In this document: positions 17,421-27,214 of the stretch, piece by piece
Numbering within the stretch: the stretch's first letter is position 1
Layout of the letters: every line of letters begins with the position of its first letter
Assembly: GCA_001586965.3 (NCBI GenBank)
Contig: LUCW03001512.1
Span: forward strand, 1-27,214
Direction: 5' to 3'
Source: Sphaeroforma sirkka
Lineage: Eukaryota > Opisthokonta > Ichthyosporea > Ichthyophonida
DNA: 27,214 nucleotides
Made by a program: the position numbers and the translations under genes
The notes under the pieces: generated by a model
Databases searched by the model: none
Told to the model about the DNA's origin: nothing
The model's input: the letters and a program-made list of their open reading frames with translations, nothing else

Positions 17421-19778
17421 GAAATATAAATAGTTCAAAAGTGAAATATAAATAGTTCAAAAAAGTGAAATATAAATAGTTCAAAATGAAATATAAATAG
17501 TTCAAAAGTGAAATATAAATAGTTCAAAAGTGAAATATAAATAGTTCAAAAAGTTTGAAATATAAATAGTTCAAAAGTGAAAAATATAAATAGTTCAAAA
17601 GTGAAATATAAATAGTCCAAAAGTGAAATATAAATAGAGTGAAATATAAATAGTTCAAAAGTGAAATATAAATAGTTCAAAAGTGAAATATATATATAGT
17701 CAAAAGTGAAATATAAATAGTTCAAAAGTGAAATATAAATAGTCAAAAGTGAAATATAAATAGTCCAAAAAAGTGAAATATAAATAAAAAATATAAATAG
17801 TTCAAAAGCGTGAAATATAAATAGTTCAAAAGTGAAATATAAAATGAAATATAAATAGTTCAAAAAGTGAAATATAAATAGTTCAAAAAAGATGAAAATA
17901 TAAATAGTCAAAAAAAGTCAAAAGTGAAACATAAATAGTATCAAGTTCAAGAAGTTGAAACATAAATAGTCCAAAAGTGAAATATAAATAGTTCAAAAGT
18001 GATGAAATATAAATAGTCCAAAAGTGAAATATAAATAGTCCAAAAGTGAAATATAAATAGTCAAAAGTGAAACAAATATAAATAGTTTCAAAAGTGAAAC
18101 ATAAATAGTTCAAAAGTGAAACATAAATAGTCCAAAAGTGAAATATAAATAGTTCAAAAGTGAAATATAAATAGTTCAAAAGTGAAATATAAAAGTTCAA
18201 AAGTGAAATATAAATAGTTCAAAAGTGAAATATAAACAGTCCAAAAGTGAAATATAAATAGTCCAAAAGTGAAATATAAATAGTTCAAAAGTGAAATATA
18301 AATAGTCAAAAGTGAAACATAAAAGTCCAAAAGTGAAATATAAATAGTTCAAAAGTGAAAACATAAATAGTCCAAAAAGTGAAAATATAAATAGTTCAAA
18401 AAAGTGAAATATAAATAGTTCAAAAAAAGTGAAATATAAATAGTCCAAAAGTGAAACATAAATAGTTCAAAAGTGAAATATAAATAGTCCAAAAGTGAAA
18501 CATAAATAGTCCAAAAGTGAAATATAAATAGTCCAAAAGTGAAAACATAAAAGTCCAAAAGTGAAATATAAATAGTCCAAAAGTGAAATATAAATAGTCC
18601 AAAAGTGAAATATAAATAGTCCAAAAGTGAAATATAAATAGTTCAAAAGTGAAACATAAATAGTTCAAAAAGTGAAATATAAATAGTCAAAAGTGAAATA
18701 TAAAAGTTCAAAAGTGAAACATAAAAATAGTCCAAAAGTGAAAACATAAATAGTCCAAAAGTGAAATATAAATAGTTCAAAAGTGAAATATAAATAGTCC
18801 AAAAGTGAAAAACATAAATAGTAAAAAAAAGTGAAATATAAATAGTTCAAAAGTGAAATATAAATAGTTCAAAAGTGAAATATAAATAGTCAAAAGCAAA
18901 AGTGAAATATAAATAGTCCAAAAGTGAAATATAAACAGTTCAAAAGTGAAATATAAATAGTTCAAAAGTGAAATATAAATAGTCCAAAAGTGAAATATAA
19001 ATAGTCCAAAAGTGAAATATAAATAGTCCAAAAGTGAAACATAAATAGTTCAAAAGTGAAATATATAAATCAAAGTCCAAAATGAAACATAAATAGTCCA
19101 AAAGTGAAACATAAATAGTCCAAAAGTGAAATATAAATAGTCCAAAAGCGAAACATAAATAGTCCAAAAAAGTGAAATATAAATAGTTCAAAAGTGAAAT
19201 ATAAATAGTTCAAAAGCGAAACATAAATAGTTCAAAAGTGAAACATAAATAGTTCAAAAGTGAAAATATAAATAGTCAAAAAGTGAAATATAAATAGTTC
19301 AAAAAGTGAAATATAAATAGTTCAAAAGTGAAATATAAATAGTTCAAAAGTGAAATATAAATAGTTCAAAAGTGAAAACATGAAAATAGTCAAAAGTGAA
19401 ATATAAATAGTTCAAAAGTGAAATATAAATAGTTCAAAAGTGAAATATAAATAGTTCAAAAGTGAAATATCAAAATAATAGTTCAAAAGTGAAATATAAA
19501 TAGTTCAAAAAAAGTGAAATATAAATAGTTCAAAAGTGAAACATAAATAGTTCAAAAGTGAAATATAAATAGTTCAAAGTGAAATATAAATAGTTCAAAA
19601 GTGAAATATAAAAATAGTTCAAAAGTGAAAGTATAAATAGGTTCAAAAAAAGTGAAATATAAATAGTTCAAAAGTGAAATATAAATAGTTCAAAAGTGAA
19701 ATATAAATAGTTCAAAAGTGAAATATAAATAGTTCAAATAGTTCAAAAGTGAAATATAAATAGTTCAAAAGTGAAATA
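17421..19778. repeat. 22-bp tandem array 2
   Basis: About 105 units of ~22 bp, core GAAATATAAATAGTTC followed by an AAAAGT linker. The two ends of the array are mostly the AGTTC form, whereas roughly 17600-19260 mixes in AGTCC and ACATAAATAG variants. Each typical unit contains TATAAATA. Long hydrophobic open frames on the minus strand arise only because the unit lacks stops and 22 is not a multiple of three; they are not genes. The array ends inside a unit (GTGAAATA) at the telomeric tract. Confidence 0.95.
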
Positions 19779-19831
19779 GGGAGTTTAGGAGTTTTAGGGT
19801 TTTAGGTTTTTTTTAGGGTTTAGGGTTTAGG
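19777..19831 (+). repeat. Interstitial telomeric tract 2
   Basis: A short tract of degenerate telomeric units (TAGGG, GTTTAGG, TTTTAGGG, TTTAGG) ending in two regular TTTAGGG units and then TTTAGG, joined to TACC of LINE copy 3 exactly as at 11911. The left edge shares TA with the array unit, so the array end and the first telomeric unit overlap by two bases. Confidence 0.88.
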
Positions 19832-20163
19832 TACCTTTATTTGTTTACACGCCATTGCTATATACAATGCCTGATGTCCGGGGTGGACTTGTGGCTACCG
19901 GCAGGTGTTGGCAGTTCCCGTGACCCTGCTTTTCAGGGGAGGGCGAACTGGACTGTCTAGGGGCTGAGTCGTTTTCGGTCTGTGGTTGTTGTACTTGTTG
20001 AGTTGTTTTCTTTGGCTGTAGTTTTGTTAGTGGTGTGGGTGTTTGACAACCGTAACTGGATTGACACAGAGTCTGTGAGTAAGCTGTGACAGATATGCAT
20101 ATCGTTTCATTGAATATGAGGTATGATACAGTGGCTCACCAGTGTATCATACTCACTACCGCA
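19832..20163 (-). other. LINE copy 3 3' UTR with AATAAA near the terminus
   Basis: The same layout as in copy 2: ORF2 stop at 20166-20164, a hairpin just downstream, small stem-loops around 19875-19940, and AATAAA at 19841-19836 shortly before the telomeric junction. No coding potential is seen. Confidence 0.65.
20121..20152 (-). other. Conserved 10-bp hairpin after the ORF2 stop, LINE copy 3
   Basis: The arms GTATGATACA and TGTATCATAC are identical to those in copy 2, with a 12-nt loop that differs at one position. It lies about a dozen bases past the ORF2 stop on the minus strand. Confidence 0.6.
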
Positions 20164-23100
20164 TCACCGGGTCGCGATGTGCGACTGTGCCTGCCGGTAG
20201 GCATTCAGGGGGGTGTGGGCGGGGCGGGGGCGTTTCATCGCGCTGTGTTCGTTGATATATGTGCTATTCAACTTCAAGTCAATGCATATTTGTCGCAGGC
20301 ATATTCGCCAGCGTCTGATCAAGTCAGGCGGAGTCACGCTACTACATATGTAGGATAGTGTAATGTCTATTGGGATGTCATTGTCTAAGTCCTGGTCAAT
20401 GTCAAACAGGGGGTATATGTGGTGGTTCGGGAGTTTGCGTGTCCAGTGCTGGGGCGCCGCTATATAGGCGCTAGCCTCTGGATGTAGTGTGTTGAAGTCC
20501 ATTTGCGGGTTATCTAGCCACAGTGTTCTGTGGGCTTGTTCGAAACGACGTCTGCGGTCTAACGAAGGCCAAGTATAATCGTTCTGTGGGTGTTCTGAGT
20601 CTACGAGGAGAGTGTGTACTATTGTGGTCATGAACCGTGGCACTGGGAACACACAGTTCAGCAGTACTTGGGGTGGTATGGGTCCTTTGTGCAAGTACAC
20701 CAGCTGGTCGTGTAGTGTGAGCATGTCTGTGTAGCGCTTACGGGTGCTAAGGGCGTCAAGTAAGTTGCTATCAACTACAATCTCTTTCTTTGGTGAGATG
20801 AGTTTGGATATGTAGGGCAGCACGAGGGGACACTTGAAGTGTGATGTGGTGAAAGGTGTTTTGCTGCAGCCAATGCATGTGAGACCTGCCGGGGTCTTTT
20901 CTAGCGTGAACATATACCTGTTCGTGACGTACAGTGCGACGATCGTTGGTACTCTGAATAAGAGACTGCTGAAGCTGTGATGTTCGAGTGGCGTGTCGAG
21001 TCGGTACCGCTCTTCCTCGCCTGGGTAGATGAGTCCAAATCGGAGTTCGCGAGCCGCTTGTCGGTGTAGTGCGCTTTCCTTTTGTTTGGTTTTCTGTTTG
21101 TGTATGCTTGTTTCAGTTTCCTGTATGTTATGAACGGAGGGTAGTGAAGTATGTTCTCGCGAGCGAGCATAGTGAGTCTCATAGGGGTGAATATGGTTGC
21201 TTGTTTGCCCAGATATTCCTGTAGAGGATTTCTGTGTGACATACGAGTTATATGATTTATAAGACTCACGCACTGCCAAGTGCATAATGCCCGTGCGTTG
21301 AGGAGTCCACAGAACTGAATTTGTTTCAGCATAGTTGGTGTGGCTTTTGTTGGGGTCTTTTTGTGTGCGGCAGTGGAAAGAATGTATCCAGAGGCCTTAT
21401 GGATTACGGTATCGAGTTTGTCGAGTTGTGTATTGATTTGTGATGTGAGTGAGTAGTGTGATAGTGGGATGAAAGCAAGACCGTAAGTGATTTTGGAGAG
21501 TATAAATACTCGGAAGATCATGAGCTTGTTGTGTGGGTGTAGGTGGGTCCCAGCTCGGAAGCCAAGGGGCCGCTGTGGCTTATGGATTCATTCAGAGTAT
21601 TGATGCGTGTTTCCAACATTTGTACAATGTCTATTCCCTTGGGTCCCATAGGGAATCCCAAGTATCTAGCAGTGGGGTGTGCATCTATACCATTCAGTCC
21701 GAGCATGAACTTGTGTGCTAGTTTGGGATTTTGCGGTGCTACATATATCGATTTCTTTGGGTGGAATTCAACACCGGAGCGTTTGCCCCATACATAAGCA
21801 TGGTTGAGGCCTAGTTGCAACTTGGTGTGATCGCGGTTGTATAATGCTAGGTCGTCGACCCAGCCAAAGGAAGCCTCGGGGTCGACTTTAGCAAGGCTAT
21901 CAAGTAGCGGGTCAATGTATATGTTGAAGAGTGTAGGGGGGTGATTGGATCACCCTGGGTTAGACCATGAGCACGTGTGAATATAGGCCCGAGGACTTGT
22001 TGATATGTAATACGAGACACTACATTATGGTACATGTTTTGGAAGAGGGTGATCAATGGGGTGGGTACCCGTCGATTGTGTAGAAGGCGCCAGAGGCGGT
22101 CAAGTTTGACTGAGTCATATGCTTTCTTAATGTCCAGGAATACCTGGTGGGTGTGTTGGGCTGTAGGGCTTGATTGATTGATGTATTCGTGTAGCGTGAG
22201 GGCGTGTGTGAAGCAAGAGTAGCCTGATTTGAACCCGCCTTGTCTGCTATGTGTTTTAAAGGCAGACAGCTGATTCATGTAACTCAGCAGTACTATTTGA
22301 AAGATACGACGCAGTATCTGTGTGAGCGTTATAGGTCGAAAGAATTCTGGCCCTGTGGGTACCTCAGTTTTGGGAATGGGCACGATAAGCGTGCACAGCC
22401 AGGCTGACGGCACGTTACCCGTATGTAGTATCTTGTTGAACAGGTAATTGAGGACTTTAAGAATTGGTGACTTGGGATTTGGTTTACCCTCCTGATCGTG
22501 TCCTATGGGATAGACTTCGATAGCTGCTTTGAGAATATCAATATGTATTCCGTCCGGGCCGGAGCCCTTCCGGCTATCATATGCTAGTATGGCTTGCATG
22601 ATATGTGCGGTGGTGAAGATATCTTGGTCGAGAGGTATGAATTCAGTATGGGTTTCTTCTGGTATTTTGTAAGGTATTTTCTGGTTAAATAGCTTTTGCA
22701 GGAATGAGCTAATGATGTGTGCTGTTGGTTCTGTTGTGTTGGGTATTGATGGTTGTTTGGACAGTGATTTCTTTTGTTTAGTGAATAATTTCACAATGGT
22801 GGTATTATGGATACGCTCGGTAGCGCGCAATGGTGTGTGGGATCTGTGGGGGTTGTTTTCCAGATAGTAACCGTAGAATGTGCCTTGTGCTACTTTCCAT
22901 AGCTTGTTAACTATCGTATCATATACTGATGTGATTTTGTCTTGATTTGCATTCTGGATAAGTCGTAGCCATGACTTAGAGTTAGCTCTTATTCTTGCTC
23001 GAAAGGTATTTGCGTAGCGCGGGTTGTTGCAATTATAAGTTCGAATTCGGTATCTGTTGTACCCGTGTGCTGGCATACATTCTATGGATGTAGGCATAGT

Positions 23101-23771
23101 ACTGGGGTGTTGTATGTCTGGTGATTGAATGTTGAGTGAAAACACCCATTCATGATCGGTTTTGAGTGAAATGTCTGCGGCTTTGATGAGTGTGAGCAGT
23201 GTTCTCGTACGTGATTGAGCGTAGACGTGATCAACACGTATGTTTGCTGATTGGTTTGGTGTTATATGGTCCATTTGGTGTAGCTGAGTATAGTATTCGA
23301 TAGATTTTCTACGGTCGGGATATTTAATGAGGAAGTCATTATATTCTGTATCGCGGAAATTCATATCTCCAACTAGCACATGAGGTTTGCAGTTGAGTGC
23401 CATTAAAGTTTTGTATACGTCATTTCCTAGGTGTGGTGCTAAGTAGACACATGCTATGGTGACCATGCGAAAGGTAAATGCTACAAAGTATTGGCTTTGT
23501 GCATGTAGTTTGAAATCATTGAGCTATGTCTACTTATTAAGGCTACACCGTTGTTTCTACCACCACGGTGTATACTACTAGATGGGGGTGACGCATAGAT
23601 AAGGTTGGTATTACTTTCATTGCAAACTTCATTGAGGCGGTCTGTGTAGCCCCACGTCTCTACTAAACATAGGGCGTCACATTGACTGCATAGTTTACGT
23701 ATTGCTCTGTATTGTGCTTGTGTGTTTTTCAGTGAGTTTAGGTTGACATAATACACGAGAATGTCACTCAT
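20164..23771 (-). pseudogene. LINE copy 3 ORF2: AP endonuclease, reverse transcriptase, C-terminal Cys/His motif
   Basis: About 1,200 codons from the ATG at 23771, which overlaps the ORF1 stop (ATGA). Endonuclease ~1-235: VYYVNLNS, CLVETWGYTD, GDMNFRD (~133), RVDHVYAQ (~180), TDHEWVF (~205). RT ~390-700: SGPDGIHIDILKAA, FFRPITLTQILRRIFQIVL, GGFKSGYSCF, FLDIKKAYDSV (~543), GLTQGDPITP, FGWVDDLALY (~637) and LGFPMGPKG. A C-terminal CIGCSKTPFTTSHFKC (~963) gives a CCHC motif, and the protein ends in a basic tail (AMKRPRPAHTP). It nicks the target and primes reverse transcription from it; the context suggests telomeric repeats as target. Frame changes occur near 23527 (shared with copy 2), near 21936 (extra bases in a C run relative to copy 2), near 21550 and near 21245. 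It may be inactive, or partly mis-assembled in homopolymers. Confidence 0.86.
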
Positions 23772-25110
23772 TGCGATTTCGTCTTACTAGTGGTTCGGTT
23801 TTGTTTGAATGCAGCAAGCTCTTTCTCTGTTTCTGCATCAGATATTTGTGGGGATTTCGAACTATCGCCTAAGACTGACGCTATTTCGTCATCTGACATA
23901 TAGTGCTCTGAGACTTCGTCGGTGTGTTCATCATCGCTTGAATCTTCGATTCTAGCTTTAACTGTGTTTCTATTTGCTTTCGTCTCCACTAATTATAATT
24001 CGTTTGGGGTTTCTTGAGGACGAATTAGTATTGTCCGTGATGTTGTTTGGGTCTGCGATTGGTGGTAGTGTTGCGGGTGCTGTGGGTGTAGATTTTCCGG
24101 TGGGTGGGTGTGTGCTGTTTCGTATGTCAGTGGTTTTCGTGGTTGTATAATTATGGATAGTATTGGGGGGTTGTGGTATCTATTGGGTTTGGGCTGGATT
24201 GAGGAGGTTTGGTGGTGGTTTTCGGTACTCTACTGAGTAGGTGAGTTAGGACTCTAGGGTATTGTGGTGGACATTTATCGCGAGCTAGTGCGCTGGTATG
24301 AGCATTTTCTAGACGTTTGCGAGCGCCTTCTATTGCGATTGGGTTGGTTACGTTAGCAGGGGTCTGCACCCTTGTTAATGCGCCAACCACGAGCAAGTAA
24401 GGATTTGTTTAGTTTTGATTGCAAAACGTGTGGGGACTACAAGTTCTACTGCGCTACGATCTTTGTAAAGGTATGACGCGTGCAGTATGGGGATGTATTT
24501 CAGCAAATGAAAGTTCCAAAGCCATTTGGAGAGATGCTTGTTTGTCGGTAGCGTACCGTCTTCTAGTGCATGTGTGTTGCAACTAAAGTATAAGGCTGTG
24601 AGATCCCAATCTTCTTGGCAATCCCATATAGAGGGTGGCTTGCTGGGTTGGAATAGATTTGCTTGTGCCTCCCTTGAGGAGGAGTTGCGTGTTTGATTCA
24701 ACATATCTTTGTACGTTGTAGGCTTGTCCTTGTTTGCAGGAGTTTGTATAAGTCCTGGCGTGTGCGTAATTGTGGTATCTGGGATACGTATAGGGTGTTG
24801 GTTTGTGGCAGTGCTCTGTGGGTTGTTTTTTTGGATGCAAGTTGCTGTTGGAGTTTCGCATTTTCACATTTTTTAGGGCGTGGTTCTGCTCTAGTAGAGT
24901 TTTTTGTTTGAGTGTTCTAATTTCTCTAAACGTGCGAGGATCTCCTCCACACTACTTACCTTGTGAGTCCCTTCTGTAGATGAACATACCTTTTGATGCA
25001 ATCCTCGAAGTAGGTCATCTTCTCTATCAGGGGTAGTACAATCGCCTTCAGTTTCTCGTCTAACTCTGTGGGTTGATGGACTCCTCCAGAGGGCGGGGCC
25101 CCCCCGCCAT
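23768..25110 (-). pseudogene. LINE copy 3 ORF1: coiled coil plus unrecognised conserved domain
   Basis: About 447 codons from the ATG at 25110 to the TGA at 23770-23768. The order is the same as in copy 2: leading segment, coiled coil, linker, conserved domain with SIWDCQEDWDLTALYFSCNT, SAVELVVPTRF and CPPQYPRVLTHLLSRVP, then an acidic tail (DSSDDEHTDEVSEHYMSDDE) and a basic end (TTSKTKSQ). The tail is open as one 73-residue stretch here, which defines the true ORF1 end and its overlap with ORF2. Frame changes lie in the G/C run after the start (25094-25106), near 24840-24905, near 24395, near 24165 and near 23980. The role is inferred to be RNA binding and particle formation, from position and coiled coil only. 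Confidence 0.8.
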
Positions 25111-25339
25111 AGTGTCGGCTAACGATCAAGTGATTTGATTTTCGATTGATAACAGGTCTGTTTGGTCCAGTGGTAAATTGCCTGGTTTGGTGTGGTGCGG
25201 TCACGTGTTCGATTCTGGGTCGGGTTGAAAATTTTCTGGGGTCTGTGTGATTTCTTTGAAATGTTTTCACTTTCGCACTGTGTATGTTGAGTTCACATCT
25301 AAAGTGAGATTTCGAGTGTCAGCAGTTTGAGATGTGCTT
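25111..25339 (-). promoter_or_regulatory. LINE copy 3 5' UTR
   Basis: Nearly identical to the copy 2 leader, with the same block conserved in copy 1 next to the array (TCACTTTCGCACTGT ... GAGATGTGCTT). It contains no obvious coding sequence upstream of the ORF1 ATG. Confidence 0.55.
25157..25230 (+). other. tRNA-like A box/B box pair in LINE copy 3 leader
   Basis: The same TGGTCCAGTGGTA and GTTCGATTC pair as in copy 2, on the plus strand. It is not a functional tRNA by pairing; its possible meaning is discussed in the findings. Confidence 0.35.
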
Positions 25340-27214
25340 GAAATATAAATAGTTCAAAGGGTTTAAAAGTGAAATATAAATAGTTCAAAAGTGAAATATA
25401 AATAGTTCAAAAGTGAAATATAAATAGTTCAAAAAAGTGAAATATAAATAGTTCAAAAGTGAAATATAAATAGTTCAAAAGTGAAATATAAATAGTTCAA
25501 AATATGAAATAGTTCAAAAGTGAAATATAAATAGTTCGAAGAAAATATAAAAAGTTCAAGTGAAATATAAATAGTTCTAAAAAGTGAAAATATAAATAGT
25601 TCAAAAGTGAAATATAAATAGTTCAAAAGTGAAATATAAATAGTTCAAAAGTGAAATATAAATAGTTCAAAGTTGAAATATAAATAGTTCAAAAGTGAAA
25701 TATAAATAGTTCAAAAGTGAAATATAAATAGTTCAAAAAAGTGAAATATAAATAGTTCAAAAGTGAAATATAAATAGTTCAAAAGTGAAATATAAATAGT
25801 TCAAAAGTGAAATATAAATAGTTCAAAAAGGAAATATAAATAGTTCAAAAAGTGAAATATAAATAGTTCTCAAAAAAAGTGAAATATAAATAGTTCAAAA
25901 GTGAAATATAAATAGTTCAAAAGTGAAATATAAATAGTTCCAAAGAGTTGAAATATAAATAGTTCAAAAAATTGAAACATAAATAGTTCAAAAAGTTTGA
26001 AATATAAATAGTTCAAAAGTGAAATATAAATAGTTCAAAAGAAATATGAAATATAAATAGTTCAAAAGTGAAATATAAATAGTTCAAAAGTGAAATATAA
26101 ATAGTTCAAAAGTGAAATATAAATAGTTCAAAAGTGAAATATAAATAGTTCAAAAGTGAAATATAAATAGTCCAAAAAGAAAATATAAATAGTTCAAAAG
26201 TGAAATATAAATAGTTCAAAAGTGAAATATAAATAGTTCAAAAGAAATATAAATAGTTCAAAAGTGAAATATAAATAGTTCAAAAAAAGTGAGAAATATA
26301 AATAGTTCAAAAAGTGAAAATATAAATAGTTCAAAAAGTGAAATATAAATAGTTCAAAGTTCAAAAGTGAAATATAAATAGTTCAAAAGTGAAATATAAA
26401 TAGTTCAAAAGTGAAATATAAATAGTTCAAAAAAAGTGAAATATAAATAGTTCAAAAAAGTGAAATATAAATAGTTCAAAGAAAGTGAAATATAAATAGT
26501 TCAAAAAGTGAAATATAAATAGTTCAAAAGTGAAATATAAATAGTTCAAAAGTTGAAATATAAAGGAAAGTGAAATATAAATAGTTCAAAAAGTGAAATA
26601 TAAATAGTTCAAAAAGTGAAATATAAATAGTTCAAAAAAGTGAAATATAAATAGTTCAAAAAGTGAAATATAAATAGTTCAAAAAGTGAAATATAAATAG
26701 TTCAAAAGTGAAATATAAATAGTTCAAAAGTGAGAAATATAAATAGTTCAAAATTGAAATATAAATAGTTCAAAAGTGAAATATAAATAGTTCAAAGTGA
26801 AATATAAACAGTTCAAAAGTGAAATATAAATAGTTCAAAAGTGAAATATAAATAGTTCAAAAGTGAAATATAAATAGTTCAAAAGTTGAAATATAAATAG
26901 TTCAAAAGTGAAATATAAATAGTTCAAAAGTGAAATATAAATAGTTCAAAAAGTGAAATATAAATAGTTCAAAAGTGAAATATAAATAGTTCAAAGTGAA
27001 ATATAAATAGTTCAAAAGTGAAATATAAATAGTTCAAAAAGTGAAATATAAATAGTTCAAAAAGTGAAATATAAATAGTTCAAAAGTGAAATATAAATAG
27101 TTCAAAGTGAAATATATAAATGGTTCAAAAAGAAAGTAGAAATATAAATAGTTCAAAAGTGAAGAAATATAAATAGTTCAAAAGTGAAATATAAAAATAG
27201 TTCAAAAAGTGAAA
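25340..27214. repeat. 22-bp tandem array 3 (runs off the window end)
   Basis: At least ~85 units of ~22 bp, core GAAATATAAATAGTTC, nearly all of the AGTTC form, unlike the mixed middle of array 2. Length differences are mainly in A runs. A telomere-like AGGGTTT interrupts the first units (25368-25374). The array continues past the right edge, so its distal border and any following telomeric tract are not visible. No gene is present. Confidence 0.95.

Larger units (their letters stand above)
19832..25339 (-). mobile_element. LINE copy 3 (body without the array)
   Basis: The third family member, about 5.5 kb and nearly identical to copy 2 in sequence and layout. Its 3' end sits on telomeric tract 2 and its 5' end on array 3. 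It keeps longer open stretches than copy 2 (539 residues through endonuclease and RT, and 373 residues at the C terminus) but still has several frame changes, some of them shared with copy 2. Head-to-tail placement with copies 1 and 2 gives a tandem LINE array. Confidence 0.92.

Noticed and set aside
17546-19191. Series of long minus-strand open frames encoding repetitive hydrophobic peptides (YLYFTFELFIFHFWTIYISL type)
   Set aside because: They are translations of the 22-bp array. The unit has no stop on that strand and cycles through all three frames, so long open frames are automatic; no start, leader or conservation supports a protein.

Overview
The window looks like a subtelomeric or telomeric block from a eukaryote, probably a unicellular one. 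Short tracts of TTTAGGG/TTTTAGGG repeats, a telomere type known from plants, green algae, apicomplexans, oomycetes and other protists, alternate with retroelements. No host protein gene and no convincing spliceosomal intron is visible. I cannot name the organism.

The backbone is three head-to-tail copies of one non-LTR retrotransposon (LINE), all coded on the minus strand. Each copy has two ORFs: ORF1 (coiled coil plus an unrecognised conserved domain) and ORF2 (AP-type endonuclease, reverse transcriptase, C-terminal Cys/His motif). Copy 1 (1-10666) is older and diverged and is split by an LTR retroelement. Copies 2 (11912-17420) and 3 (19832-25339) are almost identical, about 5.5 kb each. 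The 5' end of every copy runs straight into a long array of ~22-bp AT-rich repeats (10667-11829, 17421-19778, 25340 to window end). Arrays 1 and 2 are followed by a telomeric tract (11830-11911, 19777-19831), and the 3' end of the next LINE is joined to that tract at the same phase of the repeat.

The polarity fits telomere-primed reverse transcription. The telomeric G strand runs 5'->3' to the right and each LINE 3' end abuts the 3' end of a tract, so the chromosome end is inferred to lie to the right. The repeating unit is therefore: telomeric tract, LINE (3' to 5'), 22-bp array, telomeric tract, next LINE. In layout it resembles HeT-A/TART of Drosophila, SART/TRAS of Bombyx and GilM/GilT of Giardia, but the long 22-bp arrays healed by telomeric repeats are distinctive.

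An LTR element (1610-9279; LTRs of ~0.6 kb, TG...CA ends, 4-bp target duplication CAGA) sits in the 3' part of ORF1 of LINE copy 1. It is a Ty3/Gypsy-like, chromovirus-like fossil with gag, protease-like, RT, RNase H, a DIRS-like methyltransferase-type domain, integrase and a chromodomain-like tail. It is broken in roughly eight to ten places, yet its LTRs remain very similar, which suggests a recent insertion. Many small differences between related copies are homopolymer length changes, so part of the apparent decay could be assembly error.
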